Part shown: one piece after another, positions 1-9,800 of the stretch
Position numbering within the stretch: the stretch's first letter is position 1
Layout: each line of letters begins with the position of its first letter
From: UBA3941 sp002385665
GTDB taxonomy: Bacteria > Bacillota > Clostridia > Caldicoprobacterales > UBA3941
NCBI GenBank assembly: GCA_050949255.1
Contig: JBMNFJ010000016.1
Span: 620,001 to 684,000, forward strand
Length of the DNA stretch: 64,000 nucleotides
Reading direction: 5' to 3'
Notes under the pieces: generated by a model
Told to the model about the DNA's origin: nothing
The model's database searches: none
Seen by the model: only the letters and a program-made list of their open reading frames with translations
Program-made: the position numbers and the translations under genes

Positions 1-2
1 AA

Positions 3-401
3 GGGGATAAGCTGAAATTTGGAAAGGTGAAGGAGGAGAGGTACCACGAAACAGCCAGCAAGGGTACTGTAATTGAACAGAGCTTAAAGCATGGTGAAGT
101 TGTTTCGGAATACAGGGTAATTGATCTTGTTGTGAGTTTGGGACCTCAGCCTACCTATCCAAAGGAAATAAGTATCGACCTTTCCACCATTACTGATAGG
201 TTAACAGTAAATATTGTTGTTAAAAAGACCCAAAATGGTAAGACTACAGAGGTCTATAATAGATTTCACACAGTAAGTGACGAAGAGCTGATTATTCCGC
301 TGGTAGGCACAGGTGTGGCAGAATATAAAGTTTATATAGATGATGAGTTGTCCTTTGAGACAACAGTAGATTTCACAAAAAAAGGGGGAGATGCTGGTTA
401 A
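3..401 (+). CDS. prkC: Ser/Thr protein kinase PrkC, C-terminal fragment (PASTA domain)
   Basis: Only the 3' end of this gene is present; the frame is open to the left edge of the window. The visible part starts inside a PASTA repeat (a KGTVIEQS stretch, then a VVSLG end around residue 46), followed by about 85 residues forming an extra C-terminal extracellular domain. PASTA domains bind muropeptides outside the cell and control the cytoplasmic kinase of PrkC/Stk1 proteins, which act in growth and germination signalling. The stop codon overlaps the ATG of rsgA by one base (TAATG), as in the conserved prkC-rsgA-rpe operon. The kinase domain itself is off the window, so the name rests on the PASTA repeat and synteny. 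Confidence 0.85.
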   Translation, partial: GDKLKFGKVKEERYHETASKGTVIEQSLKHGEVVSEYRVIDLVVSLGPQPTYPKEISIDLSTITDRLTVNIVVKKTQNGKTTEVYNRFHTVSDEELIIPLVGTGVAEYKVYIDDELSFETTVDFTKKGGDAG

Positions 402-1270
402 TGGAAAAGGGTATTATAACAAAGGGTGTAGGTGGTTTCTATGATGTTTTGATTAACGATAAGATTCTACGATGTAGGGCTAGGGGCATATTCAGAAAGG
501 ATAATATCGTACCAATGGTAGGGGATAATGTCGTAGTGTCAATAGCTGATAGGGCTATTACAGAAATACTGCCTCGAAAAAATCAACTGCTTCGTCCGGC
601 CGTGTCCAATATAGATATTTTAGGAATCGTTATTGCGCCCACCCATCCAATGCCCGATTATTATTTAGTGGATAAACTCATGGTAAATGCCGAATATAAT
701 GGTGTGGAGATACTCCTACTAATAAACAAAACAGATCTGGTGGGGGATAGTACCATAGATGGAATTATAGATATATATAAGCCTACCGGTTATCCTATTA
801 TAACTCTATCCTGCAAGCAAAGAATTGGATTTGAACCGCTTCTTGAAATCATCAAGGGAAAGGTTGTTAGCTTAGCAGGTCAATCAGGTGTAGGAAAGTC
901 ATCTATTATTAATATACTATATCCAGAGAAGCAGTTGGAAACCGGGGACCTTAGCTATAAAATCAACAGGGGTAAACATACCACCCGCCACACCAAACTT
1001 TTAACCCTGCCTTCGGGAGCTATGATAGTTGACACTCCCGGATTTAGCACTATGAATATGGATGAACTGGAACCCCAGGACTTGGCTTATCTGTATCCTG
1101 ATTTTCTAGATTATAATCATGGGTGCAGGTACAATGGTTGTGTACATGACCAAGAACCCGGATGTAGGGTAAAGGAAGCAGTATCCGATGGAATGATATC
1201 GGAAGGTCGTTACCAGAGATATGTAAGAATACTAAACGAACTAAGGGAGCTTAGGAGGAATATATGGTGA
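401..1270 (+). CDS. rsgA: Small ribosomal subunit biogenesis GTPase RsgA
   Basis: Circularly permuted GTPase that helps late maturation of the 30S subunit. Motif order is that of the family: N-terminal OB fold (about residues 1-65), G4 NKTD at 109-112, G1 GQSGVGKSS at 160-168, G3 DTPG at 211-214, then a zinc-binding C-terminal knuckle with Cys242, Cys247, His249 and Cys255. Length (289 aa) is normal. Start ATG overlaps the prkC stop; the 3' end overlaps rpe by 7 nt, so the three genes are probably translated from one mRNA. Confidence 0.96.
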   Translation: MEKGIITKGVGGFYDVLINDKILRCRARGIFRKDNIVPMVGDNVVVSIADRAITEILPRKNQLLRPAVSNIDILGIVIAPTHPMPDYYLVDKLMVNAEYNGVEILLLINKTDLVGDSTIDGIIDIYKPTGYPIITLSCKQRIGFEPLLEIIKGKVVSLAGQSGVGKSSIINILYPEKQLETGDLSYKINRGKHTTRHTKLLTLPSGAMIVDTPGFSTMNMDELEPQDLAYLYPDFLDYNHGCRYNGCVHDQEPGCRVKEAVSDGMISEGRYQRYVRILNELRELRRNIW

Positions 1271-1926
1271 TAAAGATAGCACCGTCAATTCTTTCGGCTG
1301 ATTTTTCCAGGCTGGGAGACCAGGTAGAAATGTTGGATGATGGAGGGGCTGACTACATTCATATAGACGTTATGGATGGGCATTTTGTGCCTAATCTTAC
1401 AATTGGGCCTATTGTAATAAAAGCCTTAAGGGATCGGACGCCTCTTCCTTTTGATGTTCATCTTATGATGAATAATCCTATGGATTATATTGACGATTTT
1501 GTGGATGCCGGAGCCGATATAATAACTGTCCATGCAGAGGTGTTACCACATTTACACGGAGCTATCCAACAGATTAAGCGAAGGGGTGTTAAGGCAGCGG
1601 TATCCTTAAACCCATCAACTCCCCTGGAGGTTTTGAATTATGTACTGGCCGATTTGGATATGGTCTTGTTGATGAGTGTTAATCCCGGCTTTGGAGGGCA
1701 GGAGTTTATACCTGCCGTTATGGGAAAAATTAAAGAACTTAACAGGAGAATCTGCGAATCGGGTTTGGATATTGATATCCAGGTAGACGGGGGTATATCC
1801 ATTGATAATATAAGAGAAATAAGATTGGCCGGAGCCAATGTTTTTGTAGCGGGATCAGCCATATTCAAATCCCAGAATCCAAAGGACATGATAAAGAGAT
1901 TAAGGGAAGAAGCAGAGAGTGTATAA
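1264..1926 (+). CDS. rpe: Ribulose-phosphate 3-epimerase
   Basis: Interconverts ribulose 5-phosphate and xylulose 5-phosphate in the pentose phosphate pathway. TIM-barrel protein of 220 aa with the expected metal ligands His33, Asp35 (IHIDVMDGHFVPN), His66 and Asp175 (QVDGGI), and a C-terminal phosphate-binding VAGSAIF segment. ATG at 1264 has an AGGAGG at 1253-1258 and overlaps the end of rsgA. This is the usual Firmicutes neighbour of rsgA; thiN, which follows in Bacillus, is not found. Confidence 0.97.
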   Translation: MVIKIAPSILSADFSRLGDQVEMLDDGGADYIHIDVMDGHFVPNLTIGPIVIKALRDRTPLPFDVHLMMNNPMDYIDDFVDAGADIITVHAEVLPHLHGAIQQIKRRGVKAAVSLNPSTPLEVLNYVLADLDMVLLMSVNPGFGGQEFIPAVMGKIKELNRRICESGLDIDIQVDGGISIDNIREIRLAGANVFVAGSAIFKSQNPKDMIKRLREEAESV

Positions 1927-2034
1927 CGATACTTAATATTGCTCGCATGGTAGCTCCGCCTATACCTCGCTGTCACACAAGTTATGATTCATGCATAGAA
2001 TAAAACATATGTACTATGGCGGGGAAGTGAAACT

Positions 2035-2211
2035 ATGGTAAACCGGTTTTTCAAAAGAAAGACCCCTTTTTGGGATAGAGTAATCGCTGTTGTTTTGATC
2101 TCAGGCGGAGTGTTGTTAGTACTTATTTATATTCCCATATGGGCTTGGATGGTATTATTTGGTCTTTTTCTGATAGGTTTGGGAGTTTTACTTCTGATGG
2201 GGCGGAGGTGA
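2035..2211 (+). CDS. Small two-helix membrane protein upstream of spoVM (58 aa)
   Basis: Unrecognised small ORF, 58 codons from ATG at 2035 to TGA at 2209-2211, preceded by a GGGGAAGTG Shine-Dalgarno-like stretch. The protein starts with a basic, aromatic segment (MVNRFFKRKTPFWDR) and then has two hydrophobic helices, about residues 17-35 and 38-55, ending in GRR, so it should be an integral membrane protein with both ends inside. It lies five bases upstream of spoVM and very likely shares its mRNA, which suggests, but does not prove, a role in sporulation. It occupies the slot of thiN in Bacillus. I cannot assign a family. Confidence 0.6.
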   Translation: MVNRFFKRKTPFWDRVIAVVLISGGVLLVLIYIPIWAWMVLFGLFLIGLGVLLLMGRR

Positions 2212-2216
2212 GCCCT

Positions 2217-2294
2217 ATGAGAATCTATGTTATAAAACTACCGTGGTTTCTAGGTAGATTGATAAGAATGTTTCGCCGCAAAGATTATAGATAG
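2217..2294 (+). CDS. spoVM: Stage V sporulation protein SpoVM
   Basis: A 25-residue ORF, MRIYVIKLPWFLGRLIRMFR followed by RKDYR. It aligns along its whole length with SpoVM of Bacillus subtilis: the IKLP.FLG core, Ile6, the curvature-sensing Pro9 and Arg17 are all present. SpoVM is an amphipathic helix that recognises the convex outer forespore membrane and anchors SpoIVA to start coat assembly. Position immediately before convergent rpmB is the same as in Bacillus, which strongly supports the call. Too short for normal gene finding. The Shine-Dalgarno is GGGGCGGAGG at the end of the upstream 58-aa gene. Confidence 0.93.
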   Translation: MRIYVIKLPWFLGRLIRMFRRKDYR

Positions 2295-2296
2295 AC

Positions 2297-2325
2297 AAAA
2301 AACGTGCTGTTACGCACGTTTTTTT
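2297..2325. terminator. Bidirectional terminator between spoVM and rpmB
   Basis: Stem ACGTGC / GCACGT with A-run on the left and seven Ts on the right, so it can terminate spoVM transcription on the plus strand and rpmB transcription on the minus strand. Confidence 0.9.
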
Positions 2326-2335
2326 ATGCCCACGA

Positions 2336-2527
2336 TTAAAGGGCCCTTTCTATTCTTCCTGACTTGATGCACTGAGTGCATACCTTGACAGTTTTAGGGC
2401 TGCCGTTGACTATGGCCTTTACTTTTTTTATGTTTGGTTGCCAAAATCTATTGGTTTTTCTGTTAGAGTGACTAATGGTTTTGCCGGATATTTTTCCTTT
2501 TTCACATATATCACATACTCTTGCCAT
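2336..2527 (-). CDS. rpmB: 50S ribosomal protein bL28
   Basis: Ribosomal large-subunit protein, 63 aa, basic, starting MARVCDICEKGK. It is the zinc-binding (C+) form with Cys5-Cys8 and Cys50-Cys53. Divergent minus-strand position after spoVM matches Bacillus. AAGGAGGTG lies just upstream of the ATG (plus-strand 2535-2543). Confidence 0.97.
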   Translation of the reverse strand: MARVCDICEKGKISGKTISHSNRKTNRFWQPNIKKVKAIVNGSPKTVKVCTQCIKSGRIERAL

Positions 2528-2599
2528 TTCCTACACCTCCTTAAAAAAACAATGGCGTATAAGATTCATGTGGACTACTTAAACTAAGCAAACACAAAC

Positions 2600-2628
2600 A
2601 TTGTACCACTAAGAAGATAATTTGACAA
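2600..2628 (-). promoter_or_regulatory. Promoter of rpmB
   Basis: On the minus strand, TTGTCA, 17-bp spacer, TACAAT. It lies about 70 bp upstream of the rpmB start with nothing else to drive. Good sigma-A match. Confidence 0.75.
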
Positions 2629-2785
2629 GAAAAAGTGGAATATAAACTGGGAATTTAGGCGGTAACAAATTCATTAGTTCGCAGGAATTGCAGTTTAACA
2701 TGGCCCGGGGCTTTGTTTGTAGGATTCGGAAGTTCTTATTATGTTATAACTGTATCCATAAAGTAGTACTCGAGTTTATTTATGC

Positions 2786-2814
2786 TTGCCAAAATGAGTC
2801 AATGGGTATATAAT
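2786..2814 (+). promoter_or_regulatory. Promoter of the sugar-transport genes
   Basis: TTGCCA, 17-bp spacer, TATAAT, about 120 bp upstream of the first permease. A second TTGACA at 2888-2893 lacks a recognisable -10. The region from 2629 to 2935 holds no gene. Confidence 0.7.
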
Positions 2815-2825
2815 TAATTTACTGA

Positions 2826-2838
2826 GTAAGCTGCTTAC
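2826..2838 (+). promoter_or_regulatory. Candidate repressor operator (GTAAGC-T-GCTTAC)
   Basis: Perfect 6-1-6 dyad at about +5 to +17 relative to the predicted promoter, an ordinary position for a repressor of a sugar-inducible operon. The cognate regulator is not in this window. Confidence 0.45.
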
Positions 2839-2935
2839 CATTTTTTATGACTTGTAATAGTTATCAGTTTTTGATAAAGCAATATAATTGACAATCCATA
2901 CGTACTAGGCAGAGAACAAGGGGGAATTGTAGATT

Positions 2936-3892
2936 ATGGCTACAAATCGATCACTAAGTAGGCCTCATGGCAGAACTGACCTAAAAAAGGAGATATGGCG
3001 TAATAGATATTTTTATCTTATGCTTCTGTTACCAATGGCTTTTTTTATAATCTTTAAATACCTTCCCCTCTACGGTTTACAACTTGCTTTTAAGGAATAT
3101 ATGCTAAATAAAGGGATTACGGGAAGCCCTTGGATAGGTTTTGACCATTTCAAGCGTATGACTGTTGAACCGGAATTCTTTGTTGCTTTTAAGAATACCA
3201 TCATAATATCCCTTTATAGAATCATTTTTGGCTTTCCAGTACCGATAATATTAGCCTTGATGATCAACGAAGTATATTTCAATCGTTTCCGTAGATTTAC
3301 TCAAACCATTCTAACCTTTCCTCACTTTTTATCCTGGGTTATAGTTTCAGGCCTTGTCCTTAATATGTTTGGGGATAGTGGTGTTATCAAGAAGCTTGTT
3401 GCTCTTTATTCTCCCGAAATGGCAACGAACTGGAACATGCTTTATTCCAAGGCCTCTTTTAGATCCTTCCTCATCATAACGGATATATGGAAAGAGGCAG
3501 GCTGGGGAACAATCATATATCTTGCTGCAATAGCAGGAATAGATCCTTCGTATTATGAAGCAGCTACCATTGATGGATGCAATAGGCTGCAGAAGGTATG
3601 GCATATAACCATTCCAGGAATTATGGGGATTATTGTGATTCAACTTCTACTCCGTGTCGGTTGGGTAATGGAGGCAGGTTTTGACCAGATCTTTAATCTA
3701 TATACACCACCAGTATATCCCGTGGCTGATATCCTAGATACATATGTTTATCGTATTACCTTTGGACGTGGTGTTTCAATGGATATGGGATTCCCTACTG
3801 CAGTAGGTTTGTTTAAAAACGTTATCAATTTTGCGCTTATAATGACCGCAAACGCAATTGCCAGGCGTGCAGGTCATGACGGTATAATTTAA
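2936..3892 (+). CDS. ABC sugar transporter permease, LplB type
   Basis: Inner-membrane permease of a CUT1 carbohydrate importer (MalF-like; Bacillus LplB family), 318 aa. An arginine- and lysine-rich N-terminus leads into about six membrane helices; the first spans residues 26-45 and is followed by the family KYLPLYGLQLAFKEY segment. The ATPase-docking EAA loop is YYEAATIDGCNRLQKVWHITIP, near residue 205. GGGGGAAT precedes the ATG. It forms an operon with the second permease and binding protein. No ATPase is encoded nearby, so a shared MsmX-type ATPase is probably used. The family handles oligosaccharides, often plant polysaccharide fragments; the substrate cannot be read from sequence. Confidence 0.9.
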   Translation: MATNRSLSRPHGRTDLKKEIWRNRYFYLMLLLPMAFFIIFKYLPLYGLQLAFKEYMLNKGITGSPWIGFDHFKRMTVEPEFFVAFKNTIIISLYRIIFGFPVPIILALMINEVYFNRFRRFTQTILTFPHFLSWVIVSGLVLNMFGDSGVIKKLVALYSPEMATNWNMLYSKASFRSFLIITDIWKEAGWGTIIYLAAIAGIDPSYYEAATIDGCNRLQKVWHITIPGIMGIIVIQLLLRVGWVMEAGFDQIFNLYTPPVYPVADILDTYVYRITFGRGVSMDMGFPTAVGLFKNVINFALIMTANAIARRAGHDGII

Positions 3893-3906
3893 GGAGGTGA
3901 CGTGAG

Positions 3907-4824
3907 GTGGCTGATGCAACACATAAATCTTCCTTGGATATAAAAGTTCCAAAAAGGAATCGCATTCGCAGGTTTAGTATTGGGGATGCAATACTAATTA
4001 TTATAATGTCGCTTCTCTCATTGTCAGTTATATTACCCTTTTATAACGCTGTTTTGGTATCAATGGTACCCCAAACAGTTTATGTTAGATCACCTTTACT
4101 TCTGTGGCCTAAAGAGGTTATTTGGGACAACTATAGGTTTATTTTTGATTTTCGTTTGATATGGTACGGTATAGGGAATTCAGTATTTATAACTGTGGCA
4201 GGTACATTATACAGTATGCTGCTTACGGTTCTGTGTGCATATGCCTTAACTAAGGATATACCGGGAAGACGATTTGTTAGATTCTTAATAGTCTTTACCA
4301 TGTATTTCTCAGGTGGTATCATTCCCTACTTCTTAATTATTAACGGCCTGGGATTAACTAACAGTCTTTGGTCAATGATCTTACCTACAGGAATAAATGT
4401 TTTTTATATGCTGATTGTTTCAAACTTTTTTACCGGAATACCTCCATCTCTTGAAGAATCAGCGAAAATAGATGGGGCAGGAGATTTTACTATCTTGATT
4501 CGTATCATTCTTCCCCTTTCCCTGCCGATACTAGCTACTTTTGCACTTTATTATGCGGTAGATAAATGGAATGAGTGGTGGCATGGACTTTTGTTCATAA
4601 GAAAGGTAGAAAAACAGCCCCTTCAATTGATACTAAGGCAAATAATTCAGGATGCACAGTTTCTAAGCCAACAGCTATTACCAGGACAAGAAAAGCCTGA
4701 TGTATACGGAGATTCCATTAAAATGGCTGCTGTTGTGGTTACTATGTTTCCTATAATGATGCTATATCCCTTCCTACAACGATATTTTCTTTCAGGTTTA
4801 ACGCTGGGAGCAGTTAAGGAATAA
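3907..4824 (+). CDS. ABC sugar transporter permease, YtcP type
   Basis: Second permease of the CUT1 importer (MalG-like; YtcP family), 305 aa, about six membrane helices, EAA loop LEESAKIDGAGDFTILIRIILPLSLP near residue 180. GTG start at 3907 is set by AAGGAGGTGA at 3891-3900, which overlaps the stop codon of the previous gene. It pairs with the LplB-type subunit to form the membrane channel. Confidence 0.9.
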   Translation: MADATHKSSLDIKVPKRNRIRRFSIGDAILIIIMSLLSLSVILPFYNAVLVSMVPQTVYVRSPLLLWPKEVIWDNYRFIFDFRLIWYGIGNSVFITVAGTLYSMLLTVLCAYALTKDIPGRRFVRFLIVFTMYFSGGIIPYFLIINGLGLTNSLWSMILPTGINVFYMLIVSNFFTGIPPSLEESAKIDGAGDFTILIRIILPLSLPILATFALYYAVDKWNEWWHGLLFIRKVEKQPLQLILRQIIQDAQFLSQQLLPGQEKPDVYGDSIKMAAVVVTMFPIMMLYPFLQRYFLSGLTLGAVKE

Positions 4825-4842
4825 CCGGATCTTGTGTAAAAC

Positions 4843-4860
4843 CCGGTGTTATAGCACCGG
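4843..4860 (+). terminator. Intercistronic hairpin between permease and binding protein
   Basis: CCGGTG / CACCGG stem with a six-base loop and no strong T-run. Such hairpins before binding-protein genes commonly protect or separate that mRNA so the binding protein is made in excess. It could also act as a weak terminator. Confidence 0.5.
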
Positions 4861-4915
4861 ATTTACAATATATAACTATATATGGTGACAAAAATGAAAG
4901 GAGTGTCTCAAAATT

Positions 4916-6568
4916 ATGTCAACTAAAAGGCTATTATGTTTAATAGTTGCAATGGTTTTATTGTTGGGTATCATTGCTGGTTGTGGAACAGGTAAGGAAC
5001 CTGACAATACCGATCCTGCAGATCCTGGTGATAAAGAAGTAGTAGATAAGGATAAGGACAAGGAAGATGAGGATGAACCCTCAACTTCAGATCGGGAAAT
5101 TATTACTGTTTCAATGAACGTAATGGATGCCGAGAAGAACGGCAATAACCCAAAAATGGATTACGTTAAGGAAAAATTCGGTCTCGAGTTCGAGTATTGG
5201 CCTGTAAACTGGGGTGATTGGAACGAAAAGATCAATAACTGGATAAGTGTTAACGATACCCCAGACCTTATATGGTGGGATCTAAAGGGTGCCCAGTCCA
5301 ACCAGTACAAGACCTGGGCAAAACAAGGCGCCTTCAAGCCTATACCATATGATCTGATAGCCAAGTATCCCAATCTCCAAGACCGGGTTGACAACATGGA
5401 ATCATTCAAGCACCTGGAGGTTGATGGTGAATTGTATGCTTGGCCTTCCTCAAGAAGGTACGATCCAATGGTTAAGAATACATATTCCTCTGTTTGGATC
5501 TACCGCAGGGATTGGGCTAAAGCTGTTGGACTCTACAATGAGGACGATATCTATGAATGGGAAGAATGGAAGAATCTCATTAAGACAGTTATAGAAAAAG
5601 ATCCAGGTGGCAATGGTGCCGGAAATACAGCTGGTCTGGTTATGCCTCCATGGGCATTCCCACATGCACCGGTACTCTTCATAGGATCTGTTCCTGCAGA
5701 AGGTAATGAAACCTGTGCATATATCAAGGTAGATGGCGAGTGGGTATGGCCACCGACCTTGGACAGCTATAAAGAAGAAGTTGTTGAAACCTGGCAGATG
5801 TACCAGGATGGCCTCATCTGGAAGGACAATATGGGCTTTAGCGGTGGTGAAGATGAAGAACTGTTTAAGGCCGGACGCGCCTTTGCCAGATACCAGGGCG
5901 GTGTAGGTGTATATAATGACTTCAGTAAGGAAATGTTAGAAAATGGAGTTATTGAAAAAGATACAGATATGGGTCCCGCTATTGTTAAGGATCGAAATGG
6001 CGATGTTTGGTTGACCCAAACCGAGGACTATTGGACAGTTACCGCATTTTCCAATAAGGTTGACGATGAAAAGATGGATCGTATCCTTGAATTCTGGGAT
6101 TTCCTGAACTCTGAGGAAGGATTACTTTTCAACGAATTGGGATTTGAAGGTAAAGACTATGAAATCGATGCCAACGGTGAAGTTAAGGTGCTATGGGAAA
6201 TCGATCCAGAAACCAACAGATATGTAAGCCCATATGCAGATTATGCCTTTGGTGCATTTACACCTGCTACCTTAGTACCTGAGATCAATCATACCGCCAT
6301 GGAATTTGGTATCAATGAACATATAAGCTTGTATGAGAAATTGAACAAGCTGAACTTTAAGGTTAAGCCTGTAAATTACGATATGGCTTTCTTCTCCGCT
6401 CCTGAAAAGGATAAATACGGCAACTTTGGTATGGATGCGAAAACTAAACTATCAGAGATAATCGCTAATCCAAATGCTGATCCTGCTGCTGAGTGGGAAG
6501 CATGGGTAGAATCCATGATGCCAAGAGTTCAGCCAATATTGGATGAATTAAACGAAGGTCTCAAGTAA
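4916..6568 (+). CDS. Extracellular sugar-binding lipoprotein (LipO/YtcQ type)
   Basis: Solute-binding component of the adjacent importer, 550 aa. Signal peptide MSTKRLLCLIVAMVLLLGII ends in the lipobox IAGC, so Cys23 should be lipidated after cleavage. A flexible acidic and lysine-rich linker (about residues 24-60) follows, then a cluster-B type binding domain with many Trp residues (e.g. YWPVNWGDWNEKINNW) suited to stacking on sugar rings. AAAGGAG precedes the ATG. The length is typical of LipO-like proteins. The ligand is unknown; the neighbouring hydrolase hints at a rhamnose-containing or similar oligosaccharide. Confidence 0.9.
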   Translation: MSTKRLLCLIVAMVLLLGIIAGCGTGKEPDNTDPADPGDKEVVDKDKDKEDEDEPSTSDREIITVSMNVMDAEKNGNNPKMDYVKEKFGLEFEYWPVNWGDWNEKINNWISVNDTPDLIWWDLKGAQSNQYKTWAKQGAFKPIPYDLIAKYPNLQDRVDNMESFKHLEVDGELYAWPSSRRYDPMVKNTYSSVWIYRRDWAKAVGLYNEDDIYEWEEWKNLIKTVIEKDPGGNGAGNTAGLVMPPWAFPHAPVLFIGSVPAEGNETCAYIKVDGEWVWPPTLDSYKEEVVETWQMYQDGLIWKDNMGFSGGEDEELFKAGRAFARYQGGVGVYNDFSKEMLENGVIEKDTDMGPAIVKDRNGDVWLTQTEDYWTVTAFSNKVDDEKMDRILEFWDFLNSEEGLLFNELGFEGKDYEIDANGEVKVLWEIDPETNRYVSPYADYAFGAFTPATLVPEINHTAMEFGINEHISLYEKLNKLNFKVKPVNYDMAFFSAPEKDKYGNFGMDAKTKLSEIIANPNADPAAEWEAWVESMMPRVQPILDELNEGLK

Positions 6569-6582
6569 ATATTACTTAACTC

Positions 6583-6616
6583 AAAAAACCTGGTAGAATT
6601 TCTACCAGGTTTTTTT
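6583..6616 (+). terminator. Terminator of the transporter operon
   Basis: Perfect 10-bp stem ACCTGGTAGA / TCTACCAGGT with a 3-nt loop followed by seven Ts. Confidence 0.93.
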
Positions 6617-6768
6617 GGAGTATTTTATCCTATAATTTAAGGTAAAAATGTTGCATAGAATCCTATTACAAATACTCCACATTCAATAATACTAACAAAG
6701 GATGTGGGGTTCATAGATAGTTTATCTCCTAACAAAATAGTAAATAAACGAAAGATGCCTGTTTTTCC

Positions 6769-6827
6769 TTGTTATATTTGGATAAATATTTTAAGATAAA
6801 TAATACAGAGCAGTGGAAACGCTAAAA
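6769..6827 (+). promoter_or_regulatory. Candidate promoter with cre-like site before the hydrolase gene
   Basis: TTGTTA (6769), 17-bp spacer, TAAGAT (6792-6797), then TGGAAACGCTAAAA at 6814-6827, which resembles a catabolite-responsive element just downstream of the start point. Roadblock repression by CcpA would fit a hydrolase gene. The match is partial (final C replaced by A). Nothing else recognisable in 6617-6897. Confidence 0.4.
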
Positions 6828-6897
6828 TATTATTTTATCATGAAAGATTTTCCTTTAGAGCGTGTTAGGCTTTGAAGAGATTGGGAGGGTAAAGCTA

Positions 6898-9800
6898 ATG
6901 GTAGATTATAAACGCTTTAGAGATTGTCCTATGGAATATCGTTCTGCACCGTTCTGGTCATGGAACCACAAAATGGGAAAGGATGAAATCATTCGACAAA
7001 TTCATCAGATGTACAAGCAAGGCATAGGCGGGTTTTATATGCATCCCAGAGGCGGGCTCATGGATGAATACCTTGGTGAGGACTTTATGAAGGCAATTAG
7101 TGTCGCAGTAAAAGAGGCAGAAAGTTTGGGAATGAAGGCATGGCTCTATGATGAAGATAGATTTCCTAGCGGCAGCGCCGGGGGAATGGTTGTACAGGAT
7201 AATCCTGAATATGGTGCAAAAGCCTTGGAAATGCTTGAAATACCACACAGTCAGATAGATGAAATAGATTCGAAATTAAAAGTATATCTGCCCCGTAGAT
7301 CTGGAGAAAACATTTCTTATGAAGATATCACAAACATCCCAAAGGAAGATGTGGTTAAGGAGAATACTTTGGTATTGGTTTTCAGAATTGCATTTATGGA
7401 TAAACTGGGCAGATGCAACAATAAACCATATACCGATCTTTGCTATAAGGATGCAGTAGACAGATTTATCGAAATCACTCATGAAAAGTATAAAAAGGAT
7501 TTAAAGGAACATTTTGGGAATACTATACCCGGAATCTTTACCGATGAGCCGAATTTTAATGTAAATACAGCGGGGAAAAATTATTTACCCTGGACCTATC
7601 AATTCGAAGAGTACTTTAGAGATAAAAAGGGATATTGTATTATAGATCATTTACCTGAATTGTTTTTTAAGATAAACAATTATAAGAAAATCAGGTTCGA
7701 TTATTGGGATGTGATGACCAGGCTCTTTAATGAATTCTTCGTACAAAATATATACCAATGGTGTGAAAGAAACAATCTTAACCTAACGGGTCATTATTGG
7801 GAACATGCATTTCCAAATCCTACCCATAGCGGAAGTGTAATGCCCCATTACGAGTTTATGCAATATCCAGGAATTGATATGCTCTTTAACACCGAGGATG
7901 AAATAGAGCAGGTTGGGAATGATCTAATAGTTAAGGAAGTATCCAGCGTTGGAAACCAGTTGGGTAAGGAACGGGTACTATCAGAGACCTTTGGTGCATC
8001 AGGCTGGGATCTTGATTTTGCAGAGATGAAAAGGGTGGCAGATTGGCAATTCGCTTTGGGCATTAACCTTATATGTCAACACCTGGTCCTTTATTCCATA
8101 GAAGGATATAGGAAAAGAGATTTTCCTCCCTCCTACCTGGATCACCAACCCTATTGGGATAGTTACTACATCCTAGCGGATTATTTAGCAAGGATGAGCT
8201 ATATTATGTCCCAGGGGGAATATAAGGCCGATATAATGGTTCTACACCCATCCAGTTCTACCTGGACAGAATATGATGTATTAAACGATAACAACTCAGG
8301 CCTTGAAAAGATATCTGATTCCATAAAAGGCTTAGTTCGCACCTTGTGTCAATCAGGTTATCTCTTTGATTTAGGCGATGATATTATCATTGAAAGGCAT
8401 GGGAAGATTGAAGATGGAAAGTTTGTCGTTGGCAATGGTAGATATTCCACCATCATTTTACCGGATATGACGGTTATGAGGGAGACGAACCTTATATTAT
8501 TAAGGGAATTTGTCCAAAGTGGTGGCAGAATAATCGCGACCGGAACCATTCCCAGCCTTCTAGATGGTGACTATAATAAAGAATTGGTTGATTTCTTTAG
8601 TGGAGATTATGTAATTAATTGTTGTATTAACGATATAATTGATGTCTTATGTGCATCTAATCACGAGCGTATCCTGGTGGAAGATCTAGACGGTCGTAGG
8701 GTTCAGGATATATACACTCATAAGAGGATAGCGGGTGATAAGCAAATCGTCTTTCTATGCAATTATAGCAGGGAAAAGAAATATGAAATGCGTTTACAGA
8801 TTGAACCAACCATTGGTAAAATTGAAAGCTGGGATCCTACAAGTGGAGAAAGAAAGGAATTGTTTGCCTATGTGAAGGATGACAAAAGATATGTAGACCT
8901 GATTTTCTACCCCTCAGGGTCTCACCTCTTGATAATGGATGAAGGTTCTCCTGCTTGTATGGAATCAGGTTTTAGGAGTACAATTAAGGCCCTAATAAAG
9001 GAATTAAAGTTAAATGATTGGGAGGTAAATCGGAAGGATTATAATGCCTTGACCATTAATAGGTGTAGTATTTCAATAGATAATGGCCAATGGACGGAGC
9101 CCAATAATGTGGTGGCAATTCATGATAACATCAGAAAACTGTTGGGACTGGATGAGAGTAATATATTTGCACCACAGCCCTGGACCTATACCCAGGAGGA
9201 GAGGGATAGGTTTTTCTCGTTAAAAGCAAGGTATACCTTCAAGTTAATGGAGGAAATCACAGGCGCTATTCGCTTAGCTGCTGAATCATCGGATATATTT
9301 ACCGTATCCGTCAACGGAAACATAGTAAAAACCCACGATTCCACCTACAAGGATCGGGCCTTCCAGGTATACGATATAAAGGATTACATAGTAGTCGGCG
9401 AAAATGAAATCGTTCTGTCTACTGATAGATACGGTGTATTGTCAAGTATAGAAAGCATATATATAATAGGTGATTTTAAAGTTAAGCCAGTAAATGGTGA
9501 GTTTGCTATATGGGAAGAAGATAATATCTCCTTAGGGGATTGGACGCAGACTGGATATCCATTTTATTCCGGGAAAATGGTTTATCATCAGAATTTTAAA
9601 ATCGAAGAGGATTTATCCAGCGATAAATGCGTACAGTTGACCTTAGATGGGTTATGGGGAATTGCCTTTCGTATTTTTGTAAATGGAAAGGAAGCCGGAA
9701 TTTTAGGTTGGAAGCCATATGAATTGGATATTACTCAATATTTAAAAACTGGGAACAATAAAATAGAAATTGAGGTCATGAATTCGCTACAAAACCTTCT

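Noticed and set aside
2888..2916. Second transporter promoter at TTGACA 2888
   Set aside because: The -35 is perfect but no -10 lies at 16-18 bp; the site at 2786-2814 is better.
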